64,000 nucleotides of DNA, taken from assembly GCA_964035015.1 (NCBI GenBank), contig OZ035997.1, forward strand, positions 66,584,904 through 66,648,903, read 5' to 3'. This document shows, piece after piece, positions 50,514 to 61,945 of this stretch. The position numbers were made by a program, and so were the translations under genes. The DNA comes from Corallium rubrum (taxonomy: Eukaryota > Cnidaria > Anthozoa > Scleralcyonacea > Coralliidae). Positions within the stretch are counted from its first letter, which is position 1. Each line of letters opens with the position of its first letter. The notes below the pieces were generated by a model. That model was given only the letters and a program-made list of their open reading frames with translations, had not been told where the DNA came from and did not search any database.

Positions 50514-51016
50514 ATTGTAGTTATATTAACTAAAAAATTATTGTAAAATAATTCTAGTAAATATTAACTACAGAATTGTGGTAAATAATTGTGGATATTT
50601 TAACGACAAAATTGTGGCAAAATAATGTAGTTATATTAACTACAAAATTGTGGTTAAAAAATGGTAGTTATATTAACTACAAAATTGTGGTTAAAAAATG
50701 GTAGTTATATTAACTACAAAATTGTGGTTAAAAAATTGTAGTTATATTAACTACAAAATTGTGGTTAAAAAATTGTAGTTATATTAACTACAAAATTGTG
50801 GTTAAAAAATTGTAGTTATATTAACTACAAAATTGTGGTTAAAAAATTGTAGTTATATTAACTACAAAATTGTGGTTAAAAAATTGTAGTTATATTAACT
50901 ACAAAATTGTGGTTAAAAAAATTGTAGTTAAAATTACTACAAAAATTGTAGTTGTTTTGAACCTTTTTTTTTAACTACGTTTTTGTAGTTAAAATAACTA
51001 CTTTCAAGTAACAGTG
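50514..51016. repeat. Right subterminal repeat array of the CACTA-like element
   Basis: About eight near-identical copies of a 37-bp unit (GTAGTTATATTAACTACAAA plus ATTGTGGTTAAAAAATT) at about 50625-50925, then looser GTAGTTAAAATAACTAC palindromes to the terminus. The core palindrome is shared with the left array, but the unit length differs (37 versus about 82 bp), so the arrays expanded independently. Confidence 0.85.
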
Positions 51017-51018
51017 TA

Positions 51019-51131
51019 GGAGGATGTCTAAAAGTTTTAACTGCTGTATGGTATATTGTTTTAATCAAGTGACTTTTGCCCGCACCTCCACCACCAGTTA
51101 AGAAAAGATGGATTGGTTCTATTTCAGCAGG
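51019..51131 (-). pseudogene. Helitron Pif1-like helicase, Walker A segment
   Basis: The minus-strand frame reads EPIHLFLTGGGGAGKSHLIKTIYHTAVKTFRHPP. GGGGAGKS is the nucleotide-binding P-loop. Coding stops abruptly at the TA duplication (51017-51018) flanking the CACTA-like element and continues at 30209. Confidence 0.9.
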
Positions 51132-53833
51132 TTATAAACTGTTCATGTTTTTCATTGTCTTCCTACACCATGTCAGAAATGTATCATATGCATGACGTTG
51201 CTCCATGTTCAAGGACCTCACAGTTTCACGTAATATATCATCAGAGATTTCTGTTGGTTGGTTGTAAGAAGTAACTACTCCAGGGGAAGTGTGCTGATTG
51301 GATTGTGATGTTGAGTCAAGATGTGATGGTAATTGTTCATTAAATGATTCATGTGGGATTGAGTCATCTTGCATTTCACCTTGTAAATCTGCATTTTCTT
51401 GATCATTTATTGAATCAAATGAGCGAATAATATTGCCCTGATTAGATTTTAATACTTCAAAAGCCTCAGTAACAGCATCTGCATCAGGTTCAAATATTGC
51501 TCTGTTGTGTTCAACAATAGCTTGGACATCAGGTTCATAGAATTTTGATGTATATGTTTGATCTGAAGCCATTAGTTTACTTTCATCATGCCATGGATAA
51601 TAGAGCATAAGTAAATGGTGAAAATAAGATTCTGGTTCTTTCCTTTTATTAGGTGTATGATACCTTAATACAGCCTTAACTTTTCTACATTTCATGTATT
51701 CATTGGTGTTAATTAATTTTATTTTTTTGGGAAGGCATTGTGTTGTATCACTTATGGCACTTTGCGATTCAACCAAGTCATCTGTTAGAACATCAGGTTG
51801 GCAATCTTTTGTTTCACTATAATCAATTTTATAATCTTTATAGTAATATGCAGCAAATTCTGCCAGACATAATTTATCAACAACTGGAATTGATGTTGGT
51901 CTAATGCTGTAACGCTGAATTATATTTGACTTAAAGATATCTGTACTATCATCATCTAGTTCATCAAGCTCTACTTGTGCCTTAGTCACACGTACCCTTT
52001 TTTCTGGAAAATCTGTACTAACGAAAACTGTTTTTGGAAATATTTTTCTCAACCAAAGTTCAGGCATTGATCTGTAGACACATTCTTGTGAACTAACTTC
52101 TCTTGTAGAGAGAAAAGCAGCACCAATTTTTTTAAGGCCATCTCTAATATTCATGTTAGCAGCTTTTGCTTCTTTTGCTGCATTTGTAATAGCTTGAGAA
52201 CATTCAGTTTCATCTTTAGTAAAATATGAGCAGACATATGTTATGCATTTGTAGTGATTGAATACAAGTCAACATTTGCTGCAAATCCCTTAATACCAGC
52301 AACAAAGTAATTGTTAATAAAACAGCTGTCTAAAGGCCTTTTAAGGTGCAACTCAAAATCAGAGTCTGGTGATATTGATAGAGCCCAGTAATATTCATCC
52401 TCAGTGATACCTACTGATTTTAGAATGTCTGCATCATTTAATGTTTCATTATAAGCTGGCTTGGGTGGGTTTAGTACTTCATCAATTTTCTGTTTGACTG
52501 AGGTCAGAATCTGTGTTCGCCTGTCAAGTATATTACTCTTGATTCCCTCATCTACATTATCATTAACAGGTTCTGCTACAATTGTTCTTTTGGTAAAAAA
52601 TTGACCAAAATTAAATCTACAACTAATATTTGTGTATTTTCTGCAGGTTTTAGAATGGTTGTGCTTTTGATAGGTTTTTACTAACTCAGGTAACTCTGGT
52701 TCTGTCTCCTCATCTGGAAGATGGGCTTGTACATGGTTATCTATAAATTCTACATAAGCTTCTTTGTTGTCAGAGGTAAGTTTGGGACAATCAGAAGTCC
52801 ATATCAAGGCATGTAAATGAGGAGATCCTCTCATTTGAAATTCAACACGAAGGGCATAATATATTATTTTACCAATTGGGTTAAGTTGACTAAGCAGTAC
52901 CTCAGTGAAAAAAGTTTCCACTCTTTGCTGAAAGTGCTTTGCAACAACAGGATTAAGATTCAACATCGAACATCTTTCATTGTAAGATAAAGCTTCAACT
53001 TGTTCATCAGTCATGTTTTTTCCCTGTGTTCTAGCTATAATCTGAAACAATTCAGGCCATCTAAGATCAGCACATGATAATGTCATAAACCATGTTGGAA
53101 TCCCAAGTTGCTTTACCATGGCTACTACTTCATACATAAATTTTTGCCAGTAAGGTGGTGTGCCTGGAATTTGCCTTAAAAACAAATACGCCTGATCCTG
53201 ACAAATTAAACCTTTTAATTTGTTTACATCTGATTTTATTTGTGATGCAGTTACAGGTTGCCCATGTATTTTTTTTTAAGGCTATATTAATACTATCTGA
53301 TACCTTTTTTTGTTCTGTAACAAACTGTGCAAAGAAAAGATATTCAGGGTTTGTTGCAAACCTTCCACTATAATGTAAAAGTCGAGCATTGAAGTATTTC
53401 ACCGGTGACAATTTAATTTTTCTATCTTCAGTGAAGCCGAACTGTCCTTTTGGAAACAACACTGGAAATGCGAGCTCTTCACATTTTATGTCTCTCATTA
53501 TTGATACAGGGTGTTTGTTTTCTCCAGGTGCAATATTGTACACTTCATTCCCTAGTGAACAATTTTTATTACTTTGTATTGCTACAGGATAATCTGGTAA
53601 TATAGACTGCAAACAGGTCTCATTAGTCGCCTGTCTATATTCATTCAATGGGTCATCTTTTTCCTCAGTATCATCATCATCTGTAACATTTTGCTTGCAG
53701 GTTTCTGTTAAGGACTTTCCATTTTTATCAAAATTTGTACCTGAAGTATTGTCATCTTGTTCTAAACTGGTAAGATTTGCACTGATATTTTGAATATCAA
53801 TTGTAATATTATTATATAATGGGTTGTTTAACT
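51132..53833 (-). pseudogene. Helitron Rep (HUH endonuclease) and helicase N-terminal region
   Basis: 53648-53130 carries AFPVLFPKGQFGF and the start of the Helitron-like N domain. 53185-52241 has GTPPYWQKFMYEVVAMVKQLGIPTWFMTLSCADLRWPEL and the HUH motif EFQMRGSPHLHALIW. The Tyr motif YVCSYFTKDE lies at about 52190-52225, in a frame reached after a one-base loss near 52255. 52154-51132 continues with GAAFLSTREVSSQECVYRSMPELWLRK and YHTPNKRKEPESYFHHLLMLYYPW. Rep nicks and transfers single-stranded ends during rolling-circle transposition. Further breaks lie near 53280 (a T-run) and 51130. Confidence 0.9.
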
Positions 53834-54821
53834 TTAGCCAGTTAAGTTAAGTGCATCAAGAATGAACTGAGGACGTACTGCTTGAAAATACACATGACCT
53901 CTGAATTCAAGTTTTCGTTTAAGTTTCAACATTATAATACCTGATCTTTCTGGTGGACGTGGTAAAACTTTACATGTATCATCACATTCAACTGGCACAT
54001 TACAGATCGCTCCCTTAACTTTTCTTTGCTGTCCTTTTGGCATTACTATTATCTTCTCAAAAACTATTCGCTGTGCAATAAGAATTTGTTCAAGTTTTTC
54101 TGAACATGCAAGCTCAGCTGGTATGTTATCAACATACATGTTATTATATATTGCCTGGCAAGGAATTTTCCCCTTTGACAACTTTGAATGGCAGGTTTTA
54201 CAAATGTATTGTTTTTCATCAAATGACTTTACATCAGTGAACACAGTTTCAGGGACGTTTGTGTACTTATTTTGATTTAGTGACACGACTGATGTTCTGT
54301 AGAGTAACCGATTGCAAACAGAGAACATATATAATAAGGACCTTCTTTTATTTTACTGCGAAACCTAGAAATATAATCATCCAAGTCATGTAAATCCATT
54401 GATAATTTATATTTTTTTAATTTATATTTTTTTGTTTCAAGAAGAACTTTCTTTTTCATAGGGTCCATTGATTTATATTTTTCTGTTTGTGTTTCAAGGA
54501 GAACTTTCTTTTTCACAGGGTCCATTGTTCTATATTTTCTTGTTCTTGTTTGAAGATTGATTTATATTTTTTTGTTTTTGTTTCAATTAGATGGGGTTTT
54601 TTCATAGGATCCATGGAGTTATATTTTTCCTGCTTTTTCATAGGATCCATAATTTTGTAGTCTAAAGCACCTTTCTCAAGCATAATTTTTTTCTTAGCAG
54701 GTTCCAAATTTGCATATTTTTCTCTTTTTTTGTCAGGAAGTAACCTTTTTTGTGTGGTAGACTTATGCTTTCTTACAACTTTTTGCCTCTCTGATTTTGT
54801 TAAAAGACATGAACATGACAA
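53834..54821 (-). pseudogene. Helitron N-terminal region: MDPMKK repeats and DUF6570-like zinc domain
   Basis: A Lys-rich repeat segment (54821-54360) has at least four copies of a KYKSMDPMKK-type unit, in two overlapping frames. It then leads into FSVCNRLLYRTSVV, YICKTCHSKLSKGKIPCQAIYNN, PAELACSEKLEQILIAQRIVFEKIIVMPKGQQ, and ends LKLKRKLEFRGHVYFQAVRPQFILDAL (54328-53834). The CxxC pairs and the MPKGQ and LKRKL blocks are the usual N-terminal region of animal Helitron polyproteins. Repeat units of this kind often precede it. Function unknown, probably DNA or RNA binding. Confidence 0.75.
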
Positions 54822-54845
54822 AAATTGAATAGTGTACTGTATTTC

Positions 54846-56832
54846 TTAACATTTAAGTTTTTGTGTGACAATATGGCAAAATTTATTAATGACAAAATCT
54901 GTATCATCAAATCGTTCAAATAAATTAATTGTTTGCATTTCATTGCATGCCACCAAGACATATTTTGTTTGCCTTGTATAATGCTGAAAAATGCAAGATA
55001 AGCCATAGTTTGGAAGCCACAGCAAAAAGCCAGTATTTTCTGAAGTGTTATCTAATATTAAACTCTTAAGGGCTAGTTTACTAGAAACAGAATGAGTAAT
55101 CAAAGTGTCCTGGTGCATTGAATTAAATACTGCCTCAATATCAGCACCACATATATTTATAACATGTGGCATATAATCACATGTATATTTCTTTCCATCA
55201 TTCAAGGCTTCCTGGTATAATAATTTGGCATATTCCGCAACAGCACTCAGTGTCTGATTATTCCAGTAATTACATGCCATAATAGTAGAAAAACTAATAG
55301 AATAATAGCACAATATTGCACAATATTGTTCAAAATCAAAATTATCATGATTAAGTGTTTGATTTTTACATGTTGAAGAACAGCAACTCGAATTTGATTC
55401 AGATGTGTTGGTATGCATATTTGTAGCTTGTATAAATTGTGCAATAGTAATTTTAATGCCTTTCAGCTCAAATAAAACATCAGGTTTGTGTAGATTTTTA
55501 AATATTCTACCAAGTTGATAACTGAATTTACTTCCAACAATACACATGTTCCACAAGGGTGGGCCATACCAAATGAATCTCTTGCATGTGAATCAAATAT
55601 TTTTAGTAAACCATTTGAAATAACAAAAATAGATACAGTATTACATCCAATTGTTAACAGAAATGAATTATAACTCTCTTGTACCAAACCTTGTAAAGCA
55701 CATGGTAAGGGCATGGCATATGGGATGTTTTCACTGAAAGTAGTTGTATGGAGTCTACCAGAGTAACTTTCACTAAACTCAAGTTGATAATTTGTATTTA
55801 GCACTGTAACCATGCTGGGTAATTCAGTTAGCAATAAATAAGATTGCCTTGATAATCTTGACAATGCCGAATACAATTCATTCCCAAGGTTCATAATTTG
55901 TACTAGGTGTTCTGGGTGAGTTATTGTGTAAGTCATTGATTTGTTTCTGAAGTTATATATCAAAGCACACAAACTCATAGCTACACATTGCTGTCCTGCA
56001 TTTGGACCAAATACATCAACATCACCTTGACTATAAGGTGCATGGATAGTTTTACTAGGATCAATAAAAGTAGGACCTGGGTTCTTTTCAATATCTCTAC
56101 TAAGGTTAAACTTGCAGCAATTCTTCCTGTGATTTAAACTCTTGTAAGTAGGCAAAGTAGCTGCTTCTGAATTATTTGGATCTAGTGGTTTTGTATAATA
56201 TGACTTGTAACTTTTTTTACTAGATTTAAAATGATGTGCAGAACTTTTTGATGCAGCCGTTTGTTTTCTACTTCGTTTTGAAGCTTCTTGTTGACATTTT
56301 GTTTTTTTTCTAACTTGGTCGAGGTCTAAATACCTTACTTGATCATTCAGAAGCTTTTTACATTCATGGCTAAATGCATAAACCAAGCAATGAATTCGTG
56401 AAGACCTTGGTACATTTCTTTTAATATGCTTTCGAATCAGTTTACGTAATTTAGTTTTTTAGCTGGGATCCTGCTAGGCTCTCGATCACGTCGACCAACG
56501 TGGCGGTTGTGTCTTACTTCAATCACAATAAATTTATCGTAACGAGATCTACATTCTTTTGTTGCAAGAATCTGTGACTCTGAGTCAATATCAGCAATAA
56601 TTTGTACAGATAACTGGCAACATTTTGGTGAAAGGTGTACTTTATCAAGTTCATTTGTTTCATAGACATTTGATAGTTTTTGCGTTTGATAGGTATTTGA
56701 TTGATTTGCATTTGATAGATTATTCGATTCACAATTTTCCACCGTTGTGGTAGATCCGTGAACTGTGTCTGTGGCGATATACAATGATATCTCCTCGTCT
56801 TTTGCATCTGAAATGCTAATCTGACGAGTCAA
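54846..56832 (-). pseudogene. Helitron accessory protein: 2A-like peptide plus cysteine-protease-like domain
   Basis: The first part (56832-56437) has a conserved CRSRYDKFIVIEVRHNRHVGRRDREPSRIPAKK block, shared with the copy at 60.2 kb. The next frame (56386-55463) is basic, then reads RDIEKNPGP, a canonical 2A ribosome-skipping motif. It is followed by DVDVFGPNAGQQCVAMSLCALIY with a putative nucleophile Cys and IFDSHARDSFGMAHPCGTCVL with a His/Asp pair. The Cys...DSH order resembles OTU or herpes-tegument (C76-like) deubiquitinase folds. A second module continues at 55556-54846 (CGADIEAVFNSMHQDTLI, GFLLWLPNYG). OTU-type proteases are known in Helitrons. Two frameshifts. Confidence 0.7.
56086..56112 (-). 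other. 2A-like ribosome-skipping motif (DIEKNPGP)
   Basis: On the minus strand the residues DIEKNPGP match the D(V/I)ExNPGP consensus exactly. It sits between a basic N-terminal segment and the protease-like module, so translation would release two polypeptides. 2A-like motifs are known from viruses and from several invertebrate retrotransposons. Confidence 0.75.
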
Positions 56833-56854
56833 GATTGTATCGATAGCACGCTGG

Positions 56855-57260
56855 CGAACTAGTCACCTTTCGCTTCGACTTGAAGCTCCCTGGTGATTCA
56901 AGAGATTGTCGTTGGCTCGCTGGCCAACTCCTCTCCTTTCGCTTCGACTTGAAGCTCCCTGGTGAGTCAAGGGATTGTCGTTGGCTCGCTGGCCAACTCC
57001 TCTCCTTTCGCTTCGACTTGAAGCTCCCTGGTGATTCAAGAGATTGTCGTTGGCTCGCTGGCCAACTCCTCTCCTTTCGCTTCGACTTGAAGCTCCCTGG
57101 TGAGTCAAGGGATTGTCGTTGGCTCGCTGGCTAACTAGTCACCTTTCGCTTCGACTTGAAGCTCCCTGGCAAGTCAAGGGATTGTCGTTGGCTCGCTGGC
57201 CAACTCCTCTCCTTTCGCTTCGACTTGAAGCTCCCTGGTGAGTCAAGGGATTCAGTTTAT
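56855..57260. repeat. Minisatellite, 69-bp unit, about six copies
   Basis: Each unit has TTGTCGTTGGCTCGCTGG, CCAACTCCTCTCC, TTTCGCTTCGACTTGAAGC and TCCCTGGTGA. Units alternate between GATTCAAGAGA and GAGTCAAGGGA endings. As 69 is a multiple of three, it leaves open frames on both strands (23-residue repeats), which I do not regard as genes. It sits directly upstream of the Helitron accessory protein (start 56832). Confidence 0.9.
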
Positions 57261-57790
57261 TGAACGTAGGGGCCATACTTGATCACTGGTTTATATATTA
57301 AAGACGACCTTGCCATATCTCAGTGAATGCGAAAAGAACGCACTTCCTTTTAGAGTGGTTCTATTACCAAAACTGATGATGCACGGCATGGCCCAAAATA
57401 AACATGTCATATTTTCCGTCTGCATTCCTTAGCCTTTGAAATTGACACCGTGAGATCACTGCGATATGATTGGTCCATTTGCTAGTTTTGAATTTATCGA
57501 TTTGATCTGTCAGACGTATAGTTGTCATTGGACAACGTTTGTTTCAAAACTCGAAAACAACTAGTTATAGCAGCCTAGACCTAGGCCTTCTTAGTTATAG
57601 ACCTTATTCAAAAATGGCCGCTGAATTAAAATTCTTTTATATACATATAAATTAGCCCTTATGAACTCGTTTTCATGTGTGAAATTCAAAAGAATTTTTA
57701 CTTTAAAACGGGGTCATAAGGGCTAATTTATACGTACATAAAAGAACTGGCCAATAGAAATCGTCTAGCACCACTTCCGCTTTTTGCGGC
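57261..57790. other. Non-coding interval with one MITE arm and a hairpin element
   Basis: Part of it (57361-57490) repeats, in direct orientation, one arm and the centre of the MITE at 59811-60066 (shared ATTACCAAAAC, GGCATGGCCCAAAATAAACA, TTGACACCGTGAGATCACTG). The second arm is missing. The rest is unassigned apart from the hairpin listed separately. Confidence 0.6.
57612..57756. mobile_element. Hairpin MITE
   Basis: The inner arm ATATAAATTAGCCCTTATGA pairs with TCATAAGGGCTAATTTATAC. The outer AATGGCCGCTGAATTAAAA only loosely pairs with AACTGGCCAAT. About 145 bp, non-coding. Confidence 0.7.
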
Positions 57791-57888
57791 TATTTGTTTT
57801 ACAAATTACAATACGTCCGCCCTGCTCGGCCACTCGCCCACTCAAGCTCGTCAAGCAGTTATACGTTTGAAAACGCCAGAAGTCAGAA

Positions 57889-59070
57889 ATGTCGAAATCG
57901 TCAAAAACTAGTACAAAAAAAGATTCCAAAGGAAAAACCCGTTGACAATCTCAAGTTGAGTGAGCAATTAGGGGTTGCAACACGTAAGAGGACAAATGAT
58001 GCTAGTTCAAAAGACGCAACATCTACACGAGAGGGCGTGGTGGGATACGTCCAAAGCGTATCACCAACAAAATACAGTCGGAGCAATACAGAGTACTGCA
58101 ATTTTAAATTGCAATGTAAAAGTGACGTCCTACCAGCAGTGTGTTTCTCACCAAAGAAGCGCAGTATTTTGGTGGAACGCGAAACTACGAAAACAGCAGT
58201 GACATTACAGCATTTCAACTACTCCTCAGATGGGAAAACTATATTTGTCAACGACATGACAAAGGTTTCCGTGCCCACTTCGTCCGAGTACGATTTCCAG
58301 TTCATGAACAGCAGTACTACAAAAGGTGATCTAAGGTCCATAATAGAGAATTCCATTGACATGGATTTGGTAGATTTTGTCGGAAAGTGATAGCTAAAGA
58401 TGCTGGTGTGCAAGTAGTTGGCTCGTCCCCGTTAAGAAAAGCAGAATGTTTTGTTGCTGATGAATCGTGCAGTGCAAAACTCGTGCTGTGGGAAAATGAC
58501 ATCGATCAAGTAGTAGTTGGTCATGTGTACGCATTTGGCAATGTGTGCATGCGAAGCGAAGCAGCAGAAGCTCAAGCTGGAGGTAAAGTGAAGATACTGA
58601 ATACGACCAAGGAGACAAGCATTGCTGAGCAAAGTGGCCATGCCCTGGTGGAGCTTGTAAAAAATTGCCCTGAAAGCGAAATTCTGAATAGCAGTTCATT
58701 AAAAGTGCCTTTCATCCACGCTGTTGAGGAACTTCTGCGCTATAAACAGTGTTGCGACTGTAAGAGAAAGATCAAGCAAGACAGCGCGAAGGCAGTCATA
58801 AAGTGCGACTTCTGTGGTCACGTTGTCAGGAGTTCTTTGTGCCAGCTCAACATCTATAGTAAGTTTAGTGTTGAAAAGGCAGATCCAACTGGTGCAACGC
58901 ATGATCAAAACAAGCTTGTTCGATACGTTATGTTTAAAAAGGTTATCGAGAAGTTGGTTGGTGGTATTGGCGACATTGATGATGATGAGCTTTGCGAGAA
59001 ATTGTTGTCACTCCAAAACTTTCAAATCACATTTAGCAAAGACAACATTGTTAGCGATGTTACCCTTTAA
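57889..59070 (+). pseudogene. RPA1-like OB-fold protein with zinc ribbon
   Basis: From the ATG at 57889 (MSKSSKTSTKKDSKGK) through two frames. The first reads EGVVGYVQSVSPTKYSRSNTEYCNFKLQC, an OB-fold-like start as in RPA large-subunit DNA-binding domains. The second (58387-59070) has AKLVLWENDIDQVVVGHVYAFGNVCMR, another OB-like segment, then CCDCKRKIKQDSAKAVIKCDFCG, a four-Cys ribbon, and ends SKDNIVSDVTL. Frameshifts occur in an A-run near 57941 and near 58385. RPA-like single-strand DNA-binding proteins are known as captured genes of Helitrons in plants and some animals. It lies between two Helitron fragments, opposite in strand to Rep, so Helitron cargo is the best reading. Confidence 0.6.
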
Positions 59071-59650
59071 TTTGAAGTGGATTTTATATGAACACCTGCA
59101 TGCGCAGCAAAAGATTGTGTATAAACATTCATATTCATTTTAATAAGTAATAACTCTTTAGATTTAGCATAGTATGCTACGGACAGTAACTACTAAAATA
59201 TTTCAGTTCTTTGTTATAAATAGAGCTGATGTAGCGTGTTATTGCTGTTAGAACTTTTATTTTAAAAACACTGTTGACATTTTCCCTGTTACATGGTTGC
59301 CTTCATATGAGCGGCAGTACCTTGTTATTGTTGTTGAAACATTTAGCTGATACGTATACTGTTGAGATTTTGCATGTTACATGTTTACCTTGATATTTCT
59401 GTAAGTGGTCGTGAATATTGAATTGTGAATAAAGTATTTGACACTTATATAATAGTCAGTTAGCCGTGACTTTATATTATATTAATAAAATTTAACCGCC
59501 GTCGTTGTCCTAGCGCGCCCTTAAACCTGGCCTTGCTGCTTTAATCCAACAACTACAAAATACAAGTATAGTAATAAGCACTGAATAGAGCAAATAAGAT
59601 ATCAATATATTGAACTGTTTGCATGTCTAGATATCGTATAGTGTTTCACA
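59071..59650. other. Non-coding, AT-rich
   Basis: 3' flank of the RPA-like gene. No gene or clear repeat seen. An AATAAAG near 59428 could serve as a poly-A signal for the RPA-like gene. Confidence 0.5.
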
Positions 59651-59656
59651 ACATGT

Positions 59657-60665
59657 TTAAATATTTGAAAAATAATTTCGGTATGGTGGTTTTGTATACG
59701 CCTTGTGCCTCTCTTTATTTATATTTTTAGAAAAAAATACAGAAGTTTTCGGTCCAGCTGTTTGTTTTGATCGTTTTGATTTTTCATGTAAACCCTTTGT
59801 TTTTTTATTATTACCAAAACCAATGATGCGCGGCATGGCCCAAAATAAACATGTCATGTTTTGCGTCAAAACATTAACGAATCCGTCTGCATTCCTTAGC
59901 CTTTGAAATTGACACCGTGAGATCACTGCAATATGATTGGTCCATTTCCTTACTTTTGAATTCTCTAGGCAAAAACGTTTAGGAATGCAGATGGGTTCGT
60001 CAATGTTTTGAACAGAAATCAGACGTGTTTTTTTGGGGCCATGCCGCGCATCATCGGTTTTGGTAATAACTTGGGGTAAATACCTTACTTGATTGCTCAG
60101 CAGCTTTTTTCGTTCATGGCTAAATGCATAAAGCAAACGATGGATATGAGAAGACCTGGGTACATTTCTTTTAATGTGTTTTCGAAGCTGTTTACGTAAT
60201 TTTCTACTTTTATTCAAAAGGTGAGAGTTTTTTAGCTGGGATCCTGCTAGGTTCTCGATCACGTCGACCAACATGGTGGTTGTTCTTTACTCCAATCACA
60301 ATAAATTTAGCATAACGAGATCTACATTCCTTTGAATTTAAAGTCTCTGGGTCAATATCAGCGGAAACTTCTACTGATAACTGGGAACATTTTACATTCT
60401 CATATACAGCTACAATGTCAGGTGAAGCAGGGTTATTCGATGGCAATGTGCTTTCTGAATTATTAGGCAAAACATGTGACTGTTCATATGAAACGATAAA
60501 CTGTTGAATCACATCGACTTCATTTTGCACGACATTTGTATTAACACAATAAACAATACAGGCAAAAATAAAACAAATCATAACTATTAATAAAGTTACC
60601 TCGTATAATTTCCATACAGCGTTCATATAAGTGATGTACACAGCATGTTTACCTGTCATTTGCAA
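59657..60665 (-). pseudogene. Second Helitron accessory-protein fragment (5' part)
   Basis: 60665-60210 has a hydrophobic segment LLIVMICFIFACIVYCV (one likely membrane helix), then NSKECRSRYAKFIVIGVKNNHHVGRRDREPSRIPAKKL, nearly the same block as 56437-56560. The next frame (60274-59657) has RKLRKQLRKHIKRNVPRSSHIHRLLYAFSHERKKLLSNQVRYL, matching the region before the 2A motif in the first copy. It is then interrupted by a MITE (59811-60066) and resumes KKTKGLHEKSKRSKQTAGP. It ends before any protease motif. A truncated paralogue of the protein at 54846-56832. Frames overlap, so one shift lies near 60220-60270. Confidence 0.65.
59811..60066. mobile_element. MITE with TA duplication inside the second Helitron fragment
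   Basis: Ends TTACCAAAACC and GGTTTTGGTAA. The arms (about 85 bp each) include GATGCGCGGCATGGCCC and TCTGCATTCCT in inverse pairs. TA flanks both sides (59809-59810 and 60067-60068). Excising 256 bp plus one TA restores the host frame. The MITE adds an in-frame stretch of about 86 codons on the minus strand, which is not native protein. Confidence 0.85.
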
Positions 60666-60989
60666 CTTGGCTTCATCAAGTATGTTTTTGTGCTTCTATT
60701 CACATGGTTTGAGCAATTCAATGACACACATAACGTTGTATTCAAGTTTATATTCGTTTTTAGTTTTGTAACTTTGGCATTCATAGTAAGATTGGCATTT
60801 ATAGTAAGACTGGTAAGACTAGTAAGATTGGTGCCTTCGCGGACCAACCCGTTTCGAAATCGCTCGGCATCTTTTAAAGTAGGTCTACCGCAATCGGCGT
60901 GTGTGTTTGTAAGCATTGTGAGCGTATTCAAGAACAAGATACTTCCCAGCCACATAACTGACTTTAAACACTTCCAAGCAAGCAGTTAG

Positions 60990-61940
60990 CAGCTCTTCGA
61001 CTTCGCTTCGCTTTGAACACTTCCTGGCTTTCGAAAAGAAAAAACAAGGAAGGCAGTATCACATATGCATAGATATATCACATGCCTGCAGTTTCGCAAA
61101 GCCTGCCGGGGCAATATCGCGACCCCAAGAAAACTACCAATAACCGGACCGAAACCTAGACTCGTTCTACCACAGGTAGCCCGAGTAATGAGCATTCAAG
61201 CTTATTGTTCGAGATTGCTTTCTAGGTGGAAATAAATTCTGCTTTCCAGGTGGAAATAAATTCTGAGTCAAATACATGATAGATGTACCGGTACCGGTAT
61301 GATGGGAACCACGTGTAAACAATTCCGAGTCATTTACCATTTGAGCATTCGGAGATAAGATTGTCAACAATAACTAGAGAATTATTACCATCCAGCATAC
61401 TGTGCAAATTCTCTGGGAATCCTTCGATCAGAGAAATACCAGGCATTGACCATTTTGAGTTATCAAATTCGGTTTGAAATTGACCATAGGGATAGATTAA
61501 CTGTGTGGGCGGTGGATCAAAGTTCATTGAGATGTCCAAGCATTGAACGCACCAAATATGATTTCCCTGATTGACCCGGGCAGAGGGCCGAAGGCCCGGA
61601 GCCCAGTGAGGGTGCTAATCTCGACGTGCGTGGAATCCACTTTACACGCAAAATTACACGCGAATGGGAAAGAAATTCTGCGAGATGTTTATATGTATGT
61701 ATGTACATATATATTCATCAAATCGCAACTTTCGCGGTTCAGACAACAGGGCATTGGTAACTACTGATAATTTATGAGTAAATTTAATTATTTAAAATGA
61801 CGAAAGCAAATTAAAAACAGTTGTAGATTGTGTAATCATCTGACAACGGTTTTTTGTCAGTTTTTTTTTGACAAGAGAAATCTTTGTGCGAAAAAAGTCT
61901 TTGCTAAGTAAATATTAATAAAACGTTACTTATAAAACAA
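60990..61940. other. Non-coding interval
   Basis: No supported gene. Contains two adjacent copies of a 23-bp segment with AGGTGGAAATAAATTCTG (61222-61266) and a GC-rich stretch GAGGGCCGAAGGCCCGGAG (about 61573). Confidence 0.5.
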
Positions 61941-61945
61941 AGCCA

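Noticed and set aside
56863..57134. Overlapping 80-residue frames on both strands
   Set aside because: The 69-bp minisatellite is a multiple of three, so long frames arise automatically.
57901..58699. Minus-strand frames opposite the RPA-like gene
   Set aside because: Antisense shadows without motifs. The plus strand carries the OB-fold and zinc-ribbon pattern.
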